A DNA stretch of 64,000 nucleotides, taken from the NCBI RefSeq assembly GCF_018130165.1, contig NZ_JAFCLZ010000022.1:1-64000 (forward strand). Direction: 5' to 3'. How positions within the stretch are numbered: position 1 is the first letter of the stretch; each line of letters begins with the position of its first letter. This document shows positions 25,896 to 34,758 of the stretch, one piece after another. The notes below the pieces were generated by a model. The model made no database searches, was not told where the DNA came from, and saw only the letters and a program-made list of their open reading frames with translations. A program made the position numbers and the translations under genes. This DNA comes from Bradyrhizobium sp. JYMT SZCCT0180. GTDB taxonomy: Bacteria; Pseudomonadota; Alphaproteobacteria; Rhizobiales; Xanthobacteraceae.

Positions 25896-27299
25896 ATGGC
25901 TTCTTACGATCTCGTCGTCATCGGCACCGGTCCGGGCGGATATGTCTGCGCGGTGCGCGCCGCGCAACTCGGCATGAAGGTGGCCGTGGTCGAGAAGAAT
26001 GCGACGCTCGGCGGCACCTGTCTCAACGTCGGGTGCATGCCGTCGAAGGCGCTCTTGCATGCATCCGAGATGTTCGAGGAAGCCGGGCACTCCTTTGCAA
26101 AAATGGGCGTCAGCGTTTCGACGCCGAAGCTCGACCTGCCTTCGATGATGAACTTCAAGCAGCAGGGCATCGACGGCAACGTCAAGGGCGTCGAGTTCCT
26201 GATGAAGAAGAACAAGATCGACGTCATCAGCGGCACGGGCAAGATTCTTGGCGCCGGCAAGGTCGAAGTGACCGGCAGTGAAGGCAAGGCACAGACGGTC
26301 GAGACCAAAAACATCGTGATCGCTACCGGCTCCGACATCGCGCGGCTGAAGGGCATCGAGATCGACGAGAAGCGCATCGTGTCGTCGACCGGCGCGCTGT
26401 CGCTTGAGAAGGTGCCCTCACACCTGCTGATCGTCGGCGCCGGCGTGATCGGTCTCGAACTCGGCTCGGTGTGGCACCGGTTAGGGGCGAAAGTCACCGT
26501 GGTGGAATTCCTCGATCGCATCCTGCCCGGCACGGACGGCGAAGTGGCAAAACAATTCCAGCGCATTCTCGAAAAGCAGGGCTTTGCGTTCAAGCTCGGC
26601 GCCAAGGTCACCGGCGTCGACACGTCAGGCAAGACGCTGTCAGTCAAGGTCGAGCCGGCGGCCGGCGGTGCAGCCGAGGCCATCGAAGCCGATGTGGTGC
26701 TGGTCTGTATCGGCCGTGTGCCGTACACCGACGGTCTTGGCCTGAAGGAGGCCGGTATCATCATCGACAATCGCGGCCGCGTCGAGATCGATGCGCATTT
26801 CTCGACCAGCGTGAAGGGCGTCTATGCGATCGGCGACGTGGTGGCCGGTCCGATGCTGGCGCACAAGGCCGAGGATGAAGGCGTGGCGTGCGCCGAAATC
26901 ATTGCCGGGCAAGCCGGGCATGTGAACTACGACGTGATCCCGGGCGTTGTGTATACCACGCCGGAAGTGTCATCGGTCGGCAAGACCGAGGAAGAGCTAA
27001 AGCTGGCGGGCGTGGCTTACACGTCGGGCAAATTCCCCTTCACCGCCAACGGCCGCTCCAAGGTCAACCAGACCACGGACGGCTTTGTGAAGATTCTCGC
27101 AGATGCGAAGACCGATCGCGTGCTCGGCGTGCACATCATCGGCCGTGAAGCCGGCGAAATGATCCATGAAGCCGCTGTTCTGATGGAGTTCGGCGGTTCC
27201 GCCGAGGATCTGGCTCGGACCTGCCACGCGCATCCGACCCGCTCCGAGGCCATCAAGGAAGCCGCGCTTGCGGTCGGCAAACGGGCCATCCATATGTGA
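25896..27299 (+). CDS. lpdA: Dihydrolipoyl dehydrogenase
   Basis: 467 aa flavoprotein that reoxidises lipoamide in the 2-oxoglutarate dehydrogenase complex. FAD motif GTGPGGY, redox disulfide C42/C47 in GGTCLNVGCMPSK, NAD-binding VGAGVIGLELGSVW, and the C-terminal catalytic H446/E451 in HAHPTRSE are all present. It closes the sucA-sucB series as E3, with two unrelated genes inserted before it. A membrane-protein gene follows within 30 nt. Confidence 0.97.
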   Translation: MASYDLVVIGTGPGGYVCAVRAAQLGMKVAVVEKNATLGGTCLNVGCMPSKALLHASEMFEEAGHSFAKMGVSVSTPKLDLPSMMNFKQQGIDGNVKGVEFLMKKNKIDVISGTGKILGAGKVEVTGSEGKAQTVETKNIVIATGSDIARLKGIEIDEKRIVSSTGALSLEKVPSHLLIVGAGVIGLELGSVWHRLGAKVTVVEFLDRILPGTDGEVAKQFQRILEKQGFAFKLGAKVTGVDTSGKTLSVKVEPAAGGAAEAIEADVVLVCIGRVPYTDGLGLKEAGIIIDNRGRVEIDAHFSTSVKGVYAIGDVVAGPMLAHKAEDEGVACAEIIAGQAGHVNYDVIPGVVYTTPEVSSVGKTEEELKLAGVAYTSGKFPFTANGRSKVNQTTDGFVKILADAKTDRVLGVHIIGREAGEMIHEAAVLMEFGGSAEDLARTCHAHPTRSEAIKEAALAVGKRAIHM

Positions 27300-27326
27300 T
27301 TGATACCCGGCACACGTCGGGTCGAG

Positions 27327-27866
27327 ATGACCCGGATGTTGCGCCGTCTACTTAAGCCGTTATGGATTCTGCTTGCGGTCATCTTCCTGATCGAAGCATG
27401 GCTGTGGGATCATCTCGAGCCGATCGTCGAGCGCGTCGTTGCGTGGATTCCATTCCGCGCGTTTAAGCGATGGCTGTCCGAGCGTGTCGCTACGCTGTCG
27501 CCGGCGATGACGTTGATCGTATTCGCGGTGCCGGTGATCCCGCTGTTTCCGCTCAAACTGGTCGGGCTGTGGCTGCTGGCGAATGAATATTGGATCAGCG
27601 CGATCGTCGTCATCGTTCTCGGAAAATTCGTCGGCGTCGGCGTCACTGCCTTCATCTTCGATGTGACGCGGCCGAAGCTGCTGAAGATGCAGTGGTTCAA
27701 GAAGATCTATGAGTTCATCATGATGCTGCGCGCCAGGGCGGCTGCATTGGTGGAGCCGGTCAAGCGCCGGATCGCCGAGATGCTGCGCGGCGACGGCGAG
27801 GGCTGGTCAGGCCGGATGCTGAGGCTGATTCAGCGCTTTCGCAAACGCGTGCACGAAGCGCGCTAG
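27327..27866 (+). CDS. Conserved hypothetical membrane protein
   Basis: About 179 aa from the ATG at 27327 (MTRMLRRLLKPLW). Hydrophobic segments occur near residues 9-22, 56-80 and 85-110, with a positively charged C-terminal region rich in Arg and Lys. I do not recognise a named family. It follows lpdA by 27 nt, so it is probably co-transcribed. A start directly at 27300 is also possible. It ends at a perfect hairpin shared with the convergent DUF4337 gene. Confidence 0.7.
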   Translation: MTRMLRRLLKPLWILLAVIFLIEAWLWDHLEPIVERVVAWIPFRAFKRWLSERVATLSPAMTLIVFAVPVIPLFPLKLVGLWLLANEYWISAIVVIVLGKFVGVGVTAFIFDVTRPKLLKMQWFKKIYEFIMMLRARAAALVEPVKRRIAEMLRGDGEGWSGRMLRLIQRFRKRVHEAR

Positions 27867-27874
27867 CGCCGGCT

Positions 27875-27899
27875 CCGCCTCTCCCGATGGGAGAGGCGG
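27875..27899. terminator. Hairpin between convergent genes
   Basis: A perfect 11-bp stem CCGCCTCTCCC / GGGAGAGGCGG with loop GAT sits between the stop of the rightward membrane-protein gene (27866) and the leftward DUF4337 gene (27905). There is no T-run on either side, so it is either a weak bidirectional terminator or an mRNA 3' stabiliser. Confidence 0.5.
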
Positions 27900-27904
27900 G
27901 CAAG

Positions 27905-28495
27905 CTACATCAAGTGCACGAGATGCGGCGCGAACAGGCCGATAAAGGTGAAGCCAATTCCGATCACGGCGAGCAGGGCGGAACCCCAGGCCAGCACGAT
28001 CATGCCGGTGATGATGGTCGCCGATGCCAGCACGATGCCGATCTGGAACGCGGCCGAGGCGACTTCGTAGTGATGGTACTTGGCCATCGCCTCGTCGCGC
28101 AAATGTTCGGCATGCTTGGCGCGCTTCATGAGTTCTTCCGAGCCCTCGCCGGTTTCCGGCTCCGAGCGATAGCGCGCCGCCGTCTTGGTCCAGTCGTCGA
28201 TCTGCTTTTGCAGCGCCGCCTTTGCGGCCGGATCAGTGGTGACCCCGAGGCTCAGCTTGGCGTGCTCGGCGGTGGCCTGAACCGTGGTGCGGCGGATGCT
28301 CTTGGCCTGGAAGAACGCCCAGAGGTTCGACGCCTCGACATTCTTGCTGATCGATTCGGTCTGTGCGCCCTTGCCGAGAGTCTCCGACAGCGCAAGAAAC
28401 AGCGCAATGACGGCGATCAGCAATGCGATTCTCTTGTTGGAGCTGGAAGCGTGCTCGGCGTGCTCCGCATGCTCCATACTTTCATGTGCGCCCAT
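27905..28495 (-). CDS. DUF4337 membrane protein
   Basis: 196 aa from the ATG at 28495. An acidic, His-rich N-terminus (MGAHESMEHAEHAEHAS) precedes a first helix near 22-40, a charged central region with NLWAFFQAKSIRRT, and two C-terminal helices (about 150-195). This is the DUF4337 pattern; function is unknown. The preceding GAGGGA is a good ribosome-binding site. It converges on the lpdA operon and is a single gene. Confidence 0.85.
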   Translation of the reverse strand: MGAHESMEHAEHAEHASSSNKRIALLIAVIALFLALSETLGKGAQTESISKNVEASNLWAFFQAKSIRRTTVQATAEHAKLSLGVTTDPAAKAALQKQIDDWTKTAARYRSEPETGEGSEELMKRAKHAEHLRDEAMAKYHHYEVASAAFQIGIVLASATIITGMIVLAWGSALLAVIGIGFTFIGLFAPHLVHLM

Positions 28496-28609
28496 GATTC
28501 CCTCCTGCCAGGTGACCTGCTTACGATTGCCGGAACCATTCGGCCAGCGCAAGGGGCGGGCAGGGGAAGTGCACGATGTGACGATAGTATGTCAGAGCGC
28601 GGCCGGCGT

Positions 28610-29581
28610 TCAGGCGCGCGGGTGCGCGGTCTTGTACACTTCCAGCAGCCGCTCGCTGTCGATGCCGGTATAGATCTGCGTGGTCGAGAGCGAGGCGTGG
28701 CCGAGCAATTCCTGGATCGCGCGCAGATCGCCGCCGCGTGACAGCAGGTGGGTGGCGAATGAATGCCGCAGAGCATGCGGCGTCGCGCTGTCGGGCAGGC
28801 CGAGCGCGCCCCGCAGCCGCTCCATGGTGAGCTGGATGATTCGCGGGCTGAGCGGCCCGCCGCGTGCGCCGACGAAAATCGGTCCCTCCGGGTTAAGCTG
28901 ATGCGGGCAGACGGCGGTGTAATCGGCGATCAGCGCCAGCACGTTTTGCAGCACCGGTACCATGCGGGTCTTGTTGCCCTTGCCGGTCACGATGATGACG
29001 TCGCCTTCGCCTGGCCGCGGAACGTCGCGCTTTTTCAGCCCCAGCGCCTCGGAGATGCGCAGGCCCGAGCCGTACAGCAGCGCCATCACGGCGGCGTCTC
29101 GCGCCCAGATCCAGGGGTCGCGATCCTCGCCGGCGCGCTCGTCAGCATCGGCAAAACGCTTGGCGGCCGCCATCTGGATCGGCTTCGGCAGGCTCTTGCC
29201 GATTTTCGGCGCACGGATCGCCGAGAGCGCGCCGACCTTGCCCTTGCCTTCGCGCTCCAGAAAACGACCGAACGAGCGCAGCCCCGCCAGCGCCCGCATC
29301 AGCGAGCGGCCTCCGATGTCGTCGGCGCGGCGCATCGCCATGAAGGCCCTGATGTCGCTGGCTTCCAGCGCTGCAAACCCCTTGAGCGTAACTTTTCGCC
29401 CCCAGTGCTCGGCGAGGAAAATCAGGCATTGGCGGAGGTCACGGGCGTAGGCCTCCAGCGTCTTGGGCGACAGCCGCCGTTCGGCGCGCAGATGCGACAG
29501 CCAGCGCGTCATCTCCAGCGCCAGCGTCGCGTCGGCGCAATCGAGTTCGATCGGTTGAAGTGACGGAACAGGCTTGGTCAT
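28610..29581 (-). CDS. xerC: Tyrosine recombinase XerC
   Basis: 323 aa. The N-terminal SAM-like core-binding domain (about 20-125) precedes the catalytic domain with GSGLRISEALGL (first Arg), H269-x-x-R272 in HALRHSFATHLLSRGGD, H295 in LLGHASL and the nucleophile Y304. XerC with XerD resolves chromosome dimers at dif during division. Context as a solitary gene divergent from priA, rather than next to mobile-element genes, supports the housekeeping role. Confidence 0.93.
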   Translation of the reverse strand: MTKPVPSLQPIELDCADATLALEMTRWLSHLRAERRLSPKTLEAYARDLRQCLIFLAEHWGRKVTLKGFAALEASDIRAFMAMRRADDIGGRSLMRALAGLRSFGRFLEREGKGKVGALSAIRAPKIGKSLPKPIQMAAAKRFADADERAGEDRDPWIWARDAAVMALLYGSGLRISEALGLKKRDVPRPGEGDVIIVTGKGNKTRMVPVLQNVLALIADYTAVCPHQLNPEGPIFVGARGGPLSPRIIQLTMERLRGALGLPDSATPHALRHSFATHLLSRGGDLRAIQELLGHASLSTTQIYTGIDSERLLEVYKTAHPRA

Positions 29582-29744
29582 GGACTATGGGCGCCCTGAT
29601 TCTCCTGATTATATCGCACCTCTTTCGTTTACCGTTCGCTAACTTGCCCCCACCAGCGCCGGTGCCACTGGTCCTCGCGACCGCGCGCCCTTAACTTGAG
29701 CGCCTCTTAACTTGAGTCCCTGCACCCCTTAAGCCTGATTCCCG

Positions 29745-31955
29745 ATGGACCATTCGACGCGCAGCACCAGTTCCTCCGCCACATCGACGCGCGTCGTTGA
29801 TGTGCTGGTGCCGGTTGCGCTCAATCAGGCCTATTCGTATCGCGTGCCGCGCGGCATGGAGCTGAAGCCCGGCGACGTCGTCTGCGTGCCGCTGGGGCCG
29901 CGCGAGGTGGTGGCGGTGGTGTGGGCGGAGAACGCCAATCCCGATCCGCGCCTGCATAACCGCCTGAAGGATGTCGGCGAAAAGCTCGACGTGCCGCCGC
30001 TGAAGCAGGAACTGCGCTCGCTCGTCGACTGGGTCGCCAATTACACGCTCTCGGCGCGCGGCATGGTGCTGCGCATGAGCTTGCGGATGGGTGAAAATCT
30101 CGGCCCCGAGCGGATGCGGCTTGGCGTGCGGCTGGTCGGTGAGCCGCCACGGCGCCTGACGCCGGCGCGGCGGCGGGTGATTGACGTGCTGTCGGATGGC
30201 CTGCTGCACGGCAAGTCCGAAGCCGCCCGGGAGGCTGGCGTCAGTTCGGGCGTGATCGACGGGCTGGTCGATGAGGGTACGCTGCAGATCGAGGCGATGC
30301 CGCCGCCGCTGGCGCCGCCGGCGCCCGATCCGTCGTTTGCCCAGCCTGAATTTTCCCGGCAGCAGCGCACGGCCGTCGATGCAATGCGGGCGCTGGCGGC
30401 GAGTGGCAGCTTTCACGTCGCTTTGCTCGACGGCGTCACCGGGTCGGGCAAGACCGAAGTCTATTTCGAGGCGATCGCCGAAATCATCCGCCGCGGCAAG
30501 CAGACGCTGATCCTGATGCCGGAGATCGCACTGACAGGGCAATTCCTCGACCGCTTCGCGCAGCGTTTTGGGGTGCGTCCCTTGGAATGGCATTCCGAGC
30601 TGACGCCGCGCACCCGCGCCCGCAACTGGGCGGCGATCGCAGCCGGCGAAGCGCCGGTCGTGGTCGGCGCGCGCTCGGCATTGTTTCTGCCCTATGCGGA
30701 TTTGGGCCTGATCATCGTCGATGAGGAGCACGACCAGGCCTACAAGCAGGATGACGGCGCGCATTATCACGCCCGCGACATGGCAGTGGTGCGCGCACAT
30801 ATCGCGAAAATCCCGATCATCCTGGCTTCGGCCACGCCGTCGATCGAGACCGAAGTCAACGCGCGCAAGGGGCGCTATCAGCGCGTTGCGCTGCCGTCGC
30901 GTTTCGGCGGCCAGCATATGCCGCATATCGAGGCGATCGATTTGCGCCGCGAACCGCCGCCGCGCGGCCGCTTCGTCTCGCCGCGGCTTGCCGATTACAT
31001 CGGGCAGGCGATCGAGAAGCGCGAGCAGGCGCTGTTGTTCCTCAATCGCCGCGGCTACGCGCCGCTGACCTTGTGCCGCGCCTGCGGGCACCGCTTCTCC
31101 TGCACGATCTGCGACGCCTGGCTGGTGGATCATCGCTTTCGCCAGCGGCTGGTCTGTCACCATTGCGGCTTCTCGATGCCGCGCCCGAACATCTGTCCGC
31201 ACTGCGCGGCCGAGGAATCGCTGGCTGCCATCGGCCCCGGTGTCGAACGCCTGCAGGAGGAGGCCGCGCAGTTGTTCCCGAACGCGCGCACCATGGTGCT
31301 GTCGAGCGACCTGATCACCTCGATCGAAACCATGCGCAGCGAACTGAACGAAATCGCCGAGGGCCGCGTCGACATCATCATCGGCACGCAATTGGTGGCG
31401 AAGGGACATAATTTTCCGCGGCTCAATCTGGTTGGTGTCGTCGATGCGGATCTGGGCCTGAGCAATGGCGATCCGCGCGCTGCCGAGCGGACGTTTCAAT
31501 TGCTCAACCAGGTGATCGGCCGCGCCGGGCGCGATCAGGGTCGCGGCATCGGTTACCTGCAGACCCATCAGCCCGATCATCCCGTGATGAAGGCGCTGGT
31601 CGCAAGCGATCGCGAGGCGTTCTATGCGACTGAAATCGATCAGCGCGAACGATCGGGCTATCCGCCCTTCGGCCGGCTCGCCAGCCTGATCATTTCCGCC
31701 GGCGACCGGCCGACCGCCGAAGGTTTTGCGCGCAAGCTTGCCGCCATCGCGCCGATCGACGAGCGCATCCAGGTGCTGGGCCCTGCCGAAGCGCCGTTGG
31801 CCGTCATCAAGGGCCGCTATCGCTTCCGGCTATTGGTGAAATCGCTGCGCAACGTCGATCTGTCGGACTATTTGCGCGAATGGCTCGCGGCGGGTCCGAA
31901 GACAAAAGGCAATCTCAAGCTCGAGGTCGACGTCGATCCGCAGAGCTTTTTGTGA
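29745..31955 (+). CDS. priA: Primosomal protein N' (replication restart helicase)
   Basis: 736 aa 3'-5' helicase. The N-terminal DNA-binding region starts VVDVLVPVALNQAYSYRVP. Helicase motifs are Walker A GVTGSGKTEVYFE (about 230), DEEHDQAYKQ (about 325) and SATPSIET. The zinc-binding insert has paired cysteines between about 443 and 488 (CRACGHRFSC, CHHCG, CPHC). It reloads DnaB at stalled forks. It is divergent from xerC with 163 bp between them. Confidence 0.96.
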   Translation: MDHSTRSTSSSATSTRVVDVLVPVALNQAYSYRVPRGMELKPGDVVCVPLGPREVVAVVWAENANPDPRLHNRLKDVGEKLDVPPLKQELRSLVDWVANYTLSARGMVLRMSLRMGENLGPERMRLGVRLVGEPPRRLTPARRRVIDVLSDGLLHGKSEAAREAGVSSGVIDGLVDEGTLQIEAMPPPLAPPAPDPSFAQPEFSRQQRTAVDAMRALAASGSFHVALLDGVTGSGKTEVYFEAIAEIIRRGKQTLILMPEIALTGQFLDRFAQRFGVRPLEWHSELTPRTRARNWAAIAAGEAPVVVGARSALFLPYADLGLIIVDEEHDQAYKQDDGAHYHARDMAVVRAHIAKIPIILASATPSIETEVNARKGRYQRVALPSRFGGQHMPHIEAIDLRREPPPRGRFVSPRLADYIGQAIEKREQALLFLNRRGYAPLTLCRACGHRFSCTICDAWLVDHRFRQRLVCHHCGFSMPRPNICPHCAAEESLAAIGPGVERLQEEAAQLFPNARTMVLSSDLITSIETMRSELNEIAEGRVDIIIGTQLVAKGHNFPRLNLVGVVDADLGLSNGDPRAAERTFQLLNQVIGRAGRDQGRGIGYLQTHQPDHPVMKALVASDREAFYATEIDQRERSGYPPFGRLASLIISAGDRPTAEGFARKLAAIAPIDERIQVLGPAEAPLAVIKGRYRFRLLVKSLRNVDLSDYLREWLAAGPKTKGNLKLEVDVDPQSFL

Positions 31956-32043
31956 GGCCGCCCTGGCGTACCGGACCGCGAACGACGTGCTCGACATATG
32001 GCGATGAAATGGCGCAGCGAAATCGTCGGGAAGTGAGAGGGCA

Positions 32044-32562
32044 GTGAATACCGGACGTGATGACAATCCAGAGGGGAGGCTTTGCGGGCATCTGGCTGCC
32101 GCGTTAGCTAACCGCTGTCTTGGTTACTACAATCATGGGAAGAAGCGCTTCGAACGCATTGTGGGCCTTGGTGTTCACGACACTGATATGGTCGCTTTCG
32201 CTGAGGTTGAGGAAGCTCTGGCTTCGGTCGGCATCCTCGTCCTAACACCTCACGCTAACGGCCGCTCATATTGGCTTTTTGCTCATGCAGTTGATGAAAT
32301 GCCGGATTTTCTGGCGCGCACGATGAGCGCAGACGATCCGAGGGCTAAAGTAGTCATTCGCGCATTCGTTCAAATTGCTTGTCAATTCGCTCCGACATTG
32401 CCTTGGTGGAATCCGCCCGACTACACAAATCCCTGGTTTGAACCGCCGGCGCTCTATCGAGACGCAATGGATTGGCTACATCGAACCGATTTTGCGAAGC
32501 GTGATGGTGATCGCTTCCAATGGACGCAAAGAATTTCTTTCGCAATGGCGAATGAGTATTAG
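32044..32562 (+). CDS. Hypothetical protein, compositionally atypical
   Basis: 172 aa with no signal peptide or membrane helix and no recognised family. Trp- and aromatic-rich C-terminal half (LPWWNPPDYTNPWFEPPALY). The coding DNA is clearly less G+C-rich than priA or the neighbouring PPOX gene, which suggests recent acquisition. It starts about 90 nt after priA. The region after it (32563-32699) also looks atypical and has no gene. Confidence 0.6.
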   Translation: MNTGRDDNPEGRLCGHLAAALANRCLGYYNHGKKRFERIVGLGVHDTDMVAFAEVEEALASVGILVLTPHANGRSYWLFAHAVDEMPDFLARTMSADDPRAKVVIRAFVQIACQFAPTLPWWNPPDYTNPWFEPPALYRDAMDWLHRTDFAKRDGDRFQWTQRISFAMANEY

Positions 32563-32699
32563 GAGAAGTTGGCCTACCGTCACGCAATAGCGTGGAAACG
32601 GCGGCAATTGGGGGCGCGCCAAGCGCGAACCTCAGATGCGCAATTGCGCATCGAAGAACCTCGAGATTGTAAAAGCTTTCATCACCTGAAGATCGCGCA

Positions 32700-33323
32700 T
32701 CAACCATTCGACCACAGATTGGTCGTGTATCCCTGCTCGACAAAGGCGTCGATTTTCGCCGCCTGATCCTCGTCGGCGCCGGCCCTCGCCGCGAAGACTT
32801 TTCCGAACGAGATACGCTTGGGCTCCGGCCAATGCTCGGGTTGCCAGAGCTTCGACCGGAGCACCGAGCGGGCGCAGTGGAAATAGCAGCGTTCGATGTG
32901 GATCCGGATCGCCAGCAGCGCCGGACGGCCTTCCTTGCCAAGTGTCGCCAGCAGTTCGGCGTCGTCAAAGATCTCGGCCCGGCCCGAGAGCCGCAGCGTC
33001 TCGCCGGTCCGGGGTCGCAGGAAAATCATCCCGATCCGGCCGGTCTCGATGATGTTCTGCAGGCCGAACGCAAGGTTGTTGCCCGCCCGTTCCGGAAGCA
33101 GAACCGTTGTTTCATTTTCGACGCGGACAAAGCCGGGCTCGTCGCCTTTCGGAGAGACCTCGATCGGCCCGTCGCGACCGGCCGTGGCCATCAGCCCAAA
33201 CGGGCAGGTTTGCAGGAAGTCGATCGCCTGTTCGTCGAGATAGGGAGCGATCTTGGCCTTGGTGGTCGCCCGTGGTTCGGGAAGAACGCTTCTCAGTTGT
33301 TCCACGGTTTTGATCTGGCTCAT
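32700..33323 (-). CDS. Pyridoxamine 5'-phosphate oxidase-family protein
   Basis: 207 aa from the ATG at 33323 (MSQIKTVEQLRSVL). The split-barrel FMN-binding fold is indicated by FLQTCPFGLMATAGRDGPIEVSPKG, RAGNNLAFGLQNII and GMIFLRPRTGETLRLSG. It belongs to the PPOX-like group with C-terminal HCARSVLRSKLW, usually annotated as MSMEG_1061-type. Its substrate is unknown, and it should not be read as pdxH. It is a single gene facing priA and the orphan gene. Confidence 0.85.
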   Translation of the reverse strand: MSQIKTVEQLRSVLPEPRATTKAKIAPYLDEQAIDFLQTCPFGLMATAGRDGPIEVSPKGDEPGFVRVENETTVLLPERAGNNLAFGLQNIIETGRIGMIFLRPRTGETLRLSGRAEIFDDAELLATLGKEGRPALLAIRIHIERCYFHCARSVLRSKLWQPEHWPEPKRISFGKVFAARAGADEDQAAKIDAFVEQGYTTNLWSNG

Positions 33324-33467
33324 GATCGATCTCGTCAGTGCTGGTTCAAGGGCTGCGGAGGGCTGTGCGATTGTTGCCTTCGGAAACCTAGCACGATCCT
33401 CCTGCCACCGTGGTGGCCAGAGTGGCTGCGCGCCGCGTGGGCGAGGTAGCAAGTCGGGCGCTGCCAA

Positions 33468-33500
33468 ATAAAAAGCCTGCCGTCATTTGCGACGGCAGGC
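33468..33500 (-). terminator. Rho-independent terminator of rlpA
   Basis: A 10-bp stem GCCTGCCGTC / GACGGCAGGC with loop ATTTGC is followed on the minus strand by TTTTTATTT. It lies about 90 nt past the rlpA stop. Confidence 0.85.
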
Positions 33501-33588
33501 CCTTATCGGTGCGTGAAAGATTCCGCGACCGTTACGCTACGCAACGCTTACCTAGTCTGTTGAACCGGAAACGGCGCTCGATCAGTGC

Positions 33589-34080
33589 TTAGGAGACGAC
33601 CTCGGCGGTGATGCGACCGATGCCCTTGGCGCGGGTCAGTCCGACCGCGCTGGCAGCGCCGGTCGAAAGGTCGAGCACGCGCCCCTTAATGAACGGGCCG
33701 CGGTCGTTGATGGTGACGATGACGCTGCGGCCGCCATGGGTCACCCGGAGCTTGGTGCCGAACGGCAGGCTGCGGTGGGCCGCGGTCATGGCGTTCTGGT
33801 TGAAGCGCTGGCCGGACGCGGTCTTGCTGCCGGATTCATTGCCGTAAAAGGAAGCCATGCCCGAGAAGCTGCGCCCGGAGCCCGAGCCGATCGAGGCGTT
33901 GGCGTCCTGCCAGTTGCTCTTCGCCTTTTGAGCGTGGTGGTGGTGATGGCGGTGGTGCCTGGATTTGGCCGAAGCTTCGGTAATGCTGCCGCCGACCAGG
34001 ACTGTTGCCGCGATCAAAGCAAACGCCGTACGCGACCGGATGATAGTTCCCGGCAGCAGGTTCTTGGTAATCAACATCAA
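33589..34080 (-). CDS. rlpA: Septal ring lytic transglycosylase-like RlpA
   Basis: 163 aa exported protein. A signal peptide (about residues 15-38, ending ASA) is followed by a His-rich stretch with seven histidines in RHHRHHHHHAQ, then a double-psi beta-barrel domain. That domain carries GMASFYGNESGSKTASG, NAMTAAHRSLPFGT and the active-site-like TINDRGPF. It lacks the C-terminal SPOR domain of long RlpA proteins. RlpA-type proteins cleave denuded glycan strands; whether this short form is active is not shown by the sequence. Confidence 0.88.
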   Translation of the reverse strand: MMLITKNLLPGTIIRSRTAFALIAATVLVGGSITEASAKSRHHRHHHHHAQKAKSNWQDANASIGSGSGRSFSGMASFYGNESGSKTASGQRFNQNAMTAAHRSLPFGTKLRVTHGGRSVIVTINDRGPFIKGRVLDLSTGAASAVGLTRAKGIGRITAEVVS

Positions 34081-34598
34081 AATAATCCCTCAGACAGTAT
34101 TGCCACATATGTGACAAGTGGAACCCCCGTTCCCGTGTGTGAGATGGCCGTTTGATCAGGCAATGAGGCATGAATTGGGCAGTAATCCTCGTTTCGCTCC
34201 GGCTGACATATCTTGTTACCTAGATCAACTAGTCGAATTCCCGTTATTAATGCATTGCTTTAACGAATTTTTAACCATTCCAATACTTGGAATTACTGAT
34301 GAGTTAAGTGTTCGTTAGTGTTCATGGCGTTACGGCAAGTAAACGGTGGGGAACCGGATTCGGGTTGTTCCGGAGATACATGGCGCCCATGCAAATACGG
34401 GCGGAACATTTGAGCTTGTCGCTGACGCGCCGTGCCGGCGCGGGTTCGTGGCAGCAAAATCGTGATGGCTGTTCGCAGCGAACTGGCGCAAAAAAATTGG
34501 CTTTGGAAACTGACCTTGGAAAATTGGATTAGAGGCCAACTAAAATAGTCGTGCGACAAGGCATCGCCCGCGCGCGCCGTCATGTTGCACCTGCGCGC

Positions 34599-34613
34599 TT
34601 GCTATGTTAGCAA
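34599..34613. promoter_or_regulatory. Operator-like inverted repeat upstream of atpH
   Basis: TTGCTA-TGT-TAGCAA is a perfect 6+6 inverted repeat, 146 nt upstream of the atpH GTG and 5 nt before the leader hairpin. Its size and symmetry resemble a protein-binding site, but no regulator is identified. Confidence 0.35.
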
Positions 34614-34618
34614 AGCCG

Positions 34619-34661
34619 CGATTTTAACGATCCCGGCACCTCTCGTGCCGGTCGAAAATCG
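34619..34661 (+). promoter_or_regulatory. Leader hairpin before atpH
   Basis: CCGGCAC-CTCTC-GTGCCGG forms the tip, and CGATTTT / AAAATCG extends the base after a small internal mismatch. No T-run follows, so it is not a classic terminator. It lies 98 nt upstream of atpH and is probably transcribed with the operon. Confidence 0.4.
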
Positions 34662-34758
34662 AAGTCCCGCTTGAATTCCAAGGGCTTGGATCGCTAGGCG
34701 CCGCTTCCGTGGCGACGGTTTTTCCCTTGCGAGTTTGACAGCAAAAAAGAGCGTCTCT

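Larger units (their letters stand above)
34081..34758. other. Divergent intergenic region rlpA-atpH
   Basis: This 678-bp gap has no convincing gene. It contains an A+T-rich section (about 34200-34325) and later the inverted repeat at 34599 and the hairpin at 34619 that precede the atp operon. It must hold the promoters for rlpA (leftward) and atpHAGDC (rightward), but no box pair stood out. Confidence 0.6.

Noticed and set aside
28610..29581. XerC gene as a phage or island integrase
   Set aside because: It lacks neighbouring mobile-element genes, is full length and XerC-like, and sits next to priA, so a chromosomal housekeeping role is more likely.
29691..31580. Minus-strand open frame of 629 aa opposite priA
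   Set aside because: Shadow frame; the plus strand encodes a complete PriA with zinc and helicase motifs.
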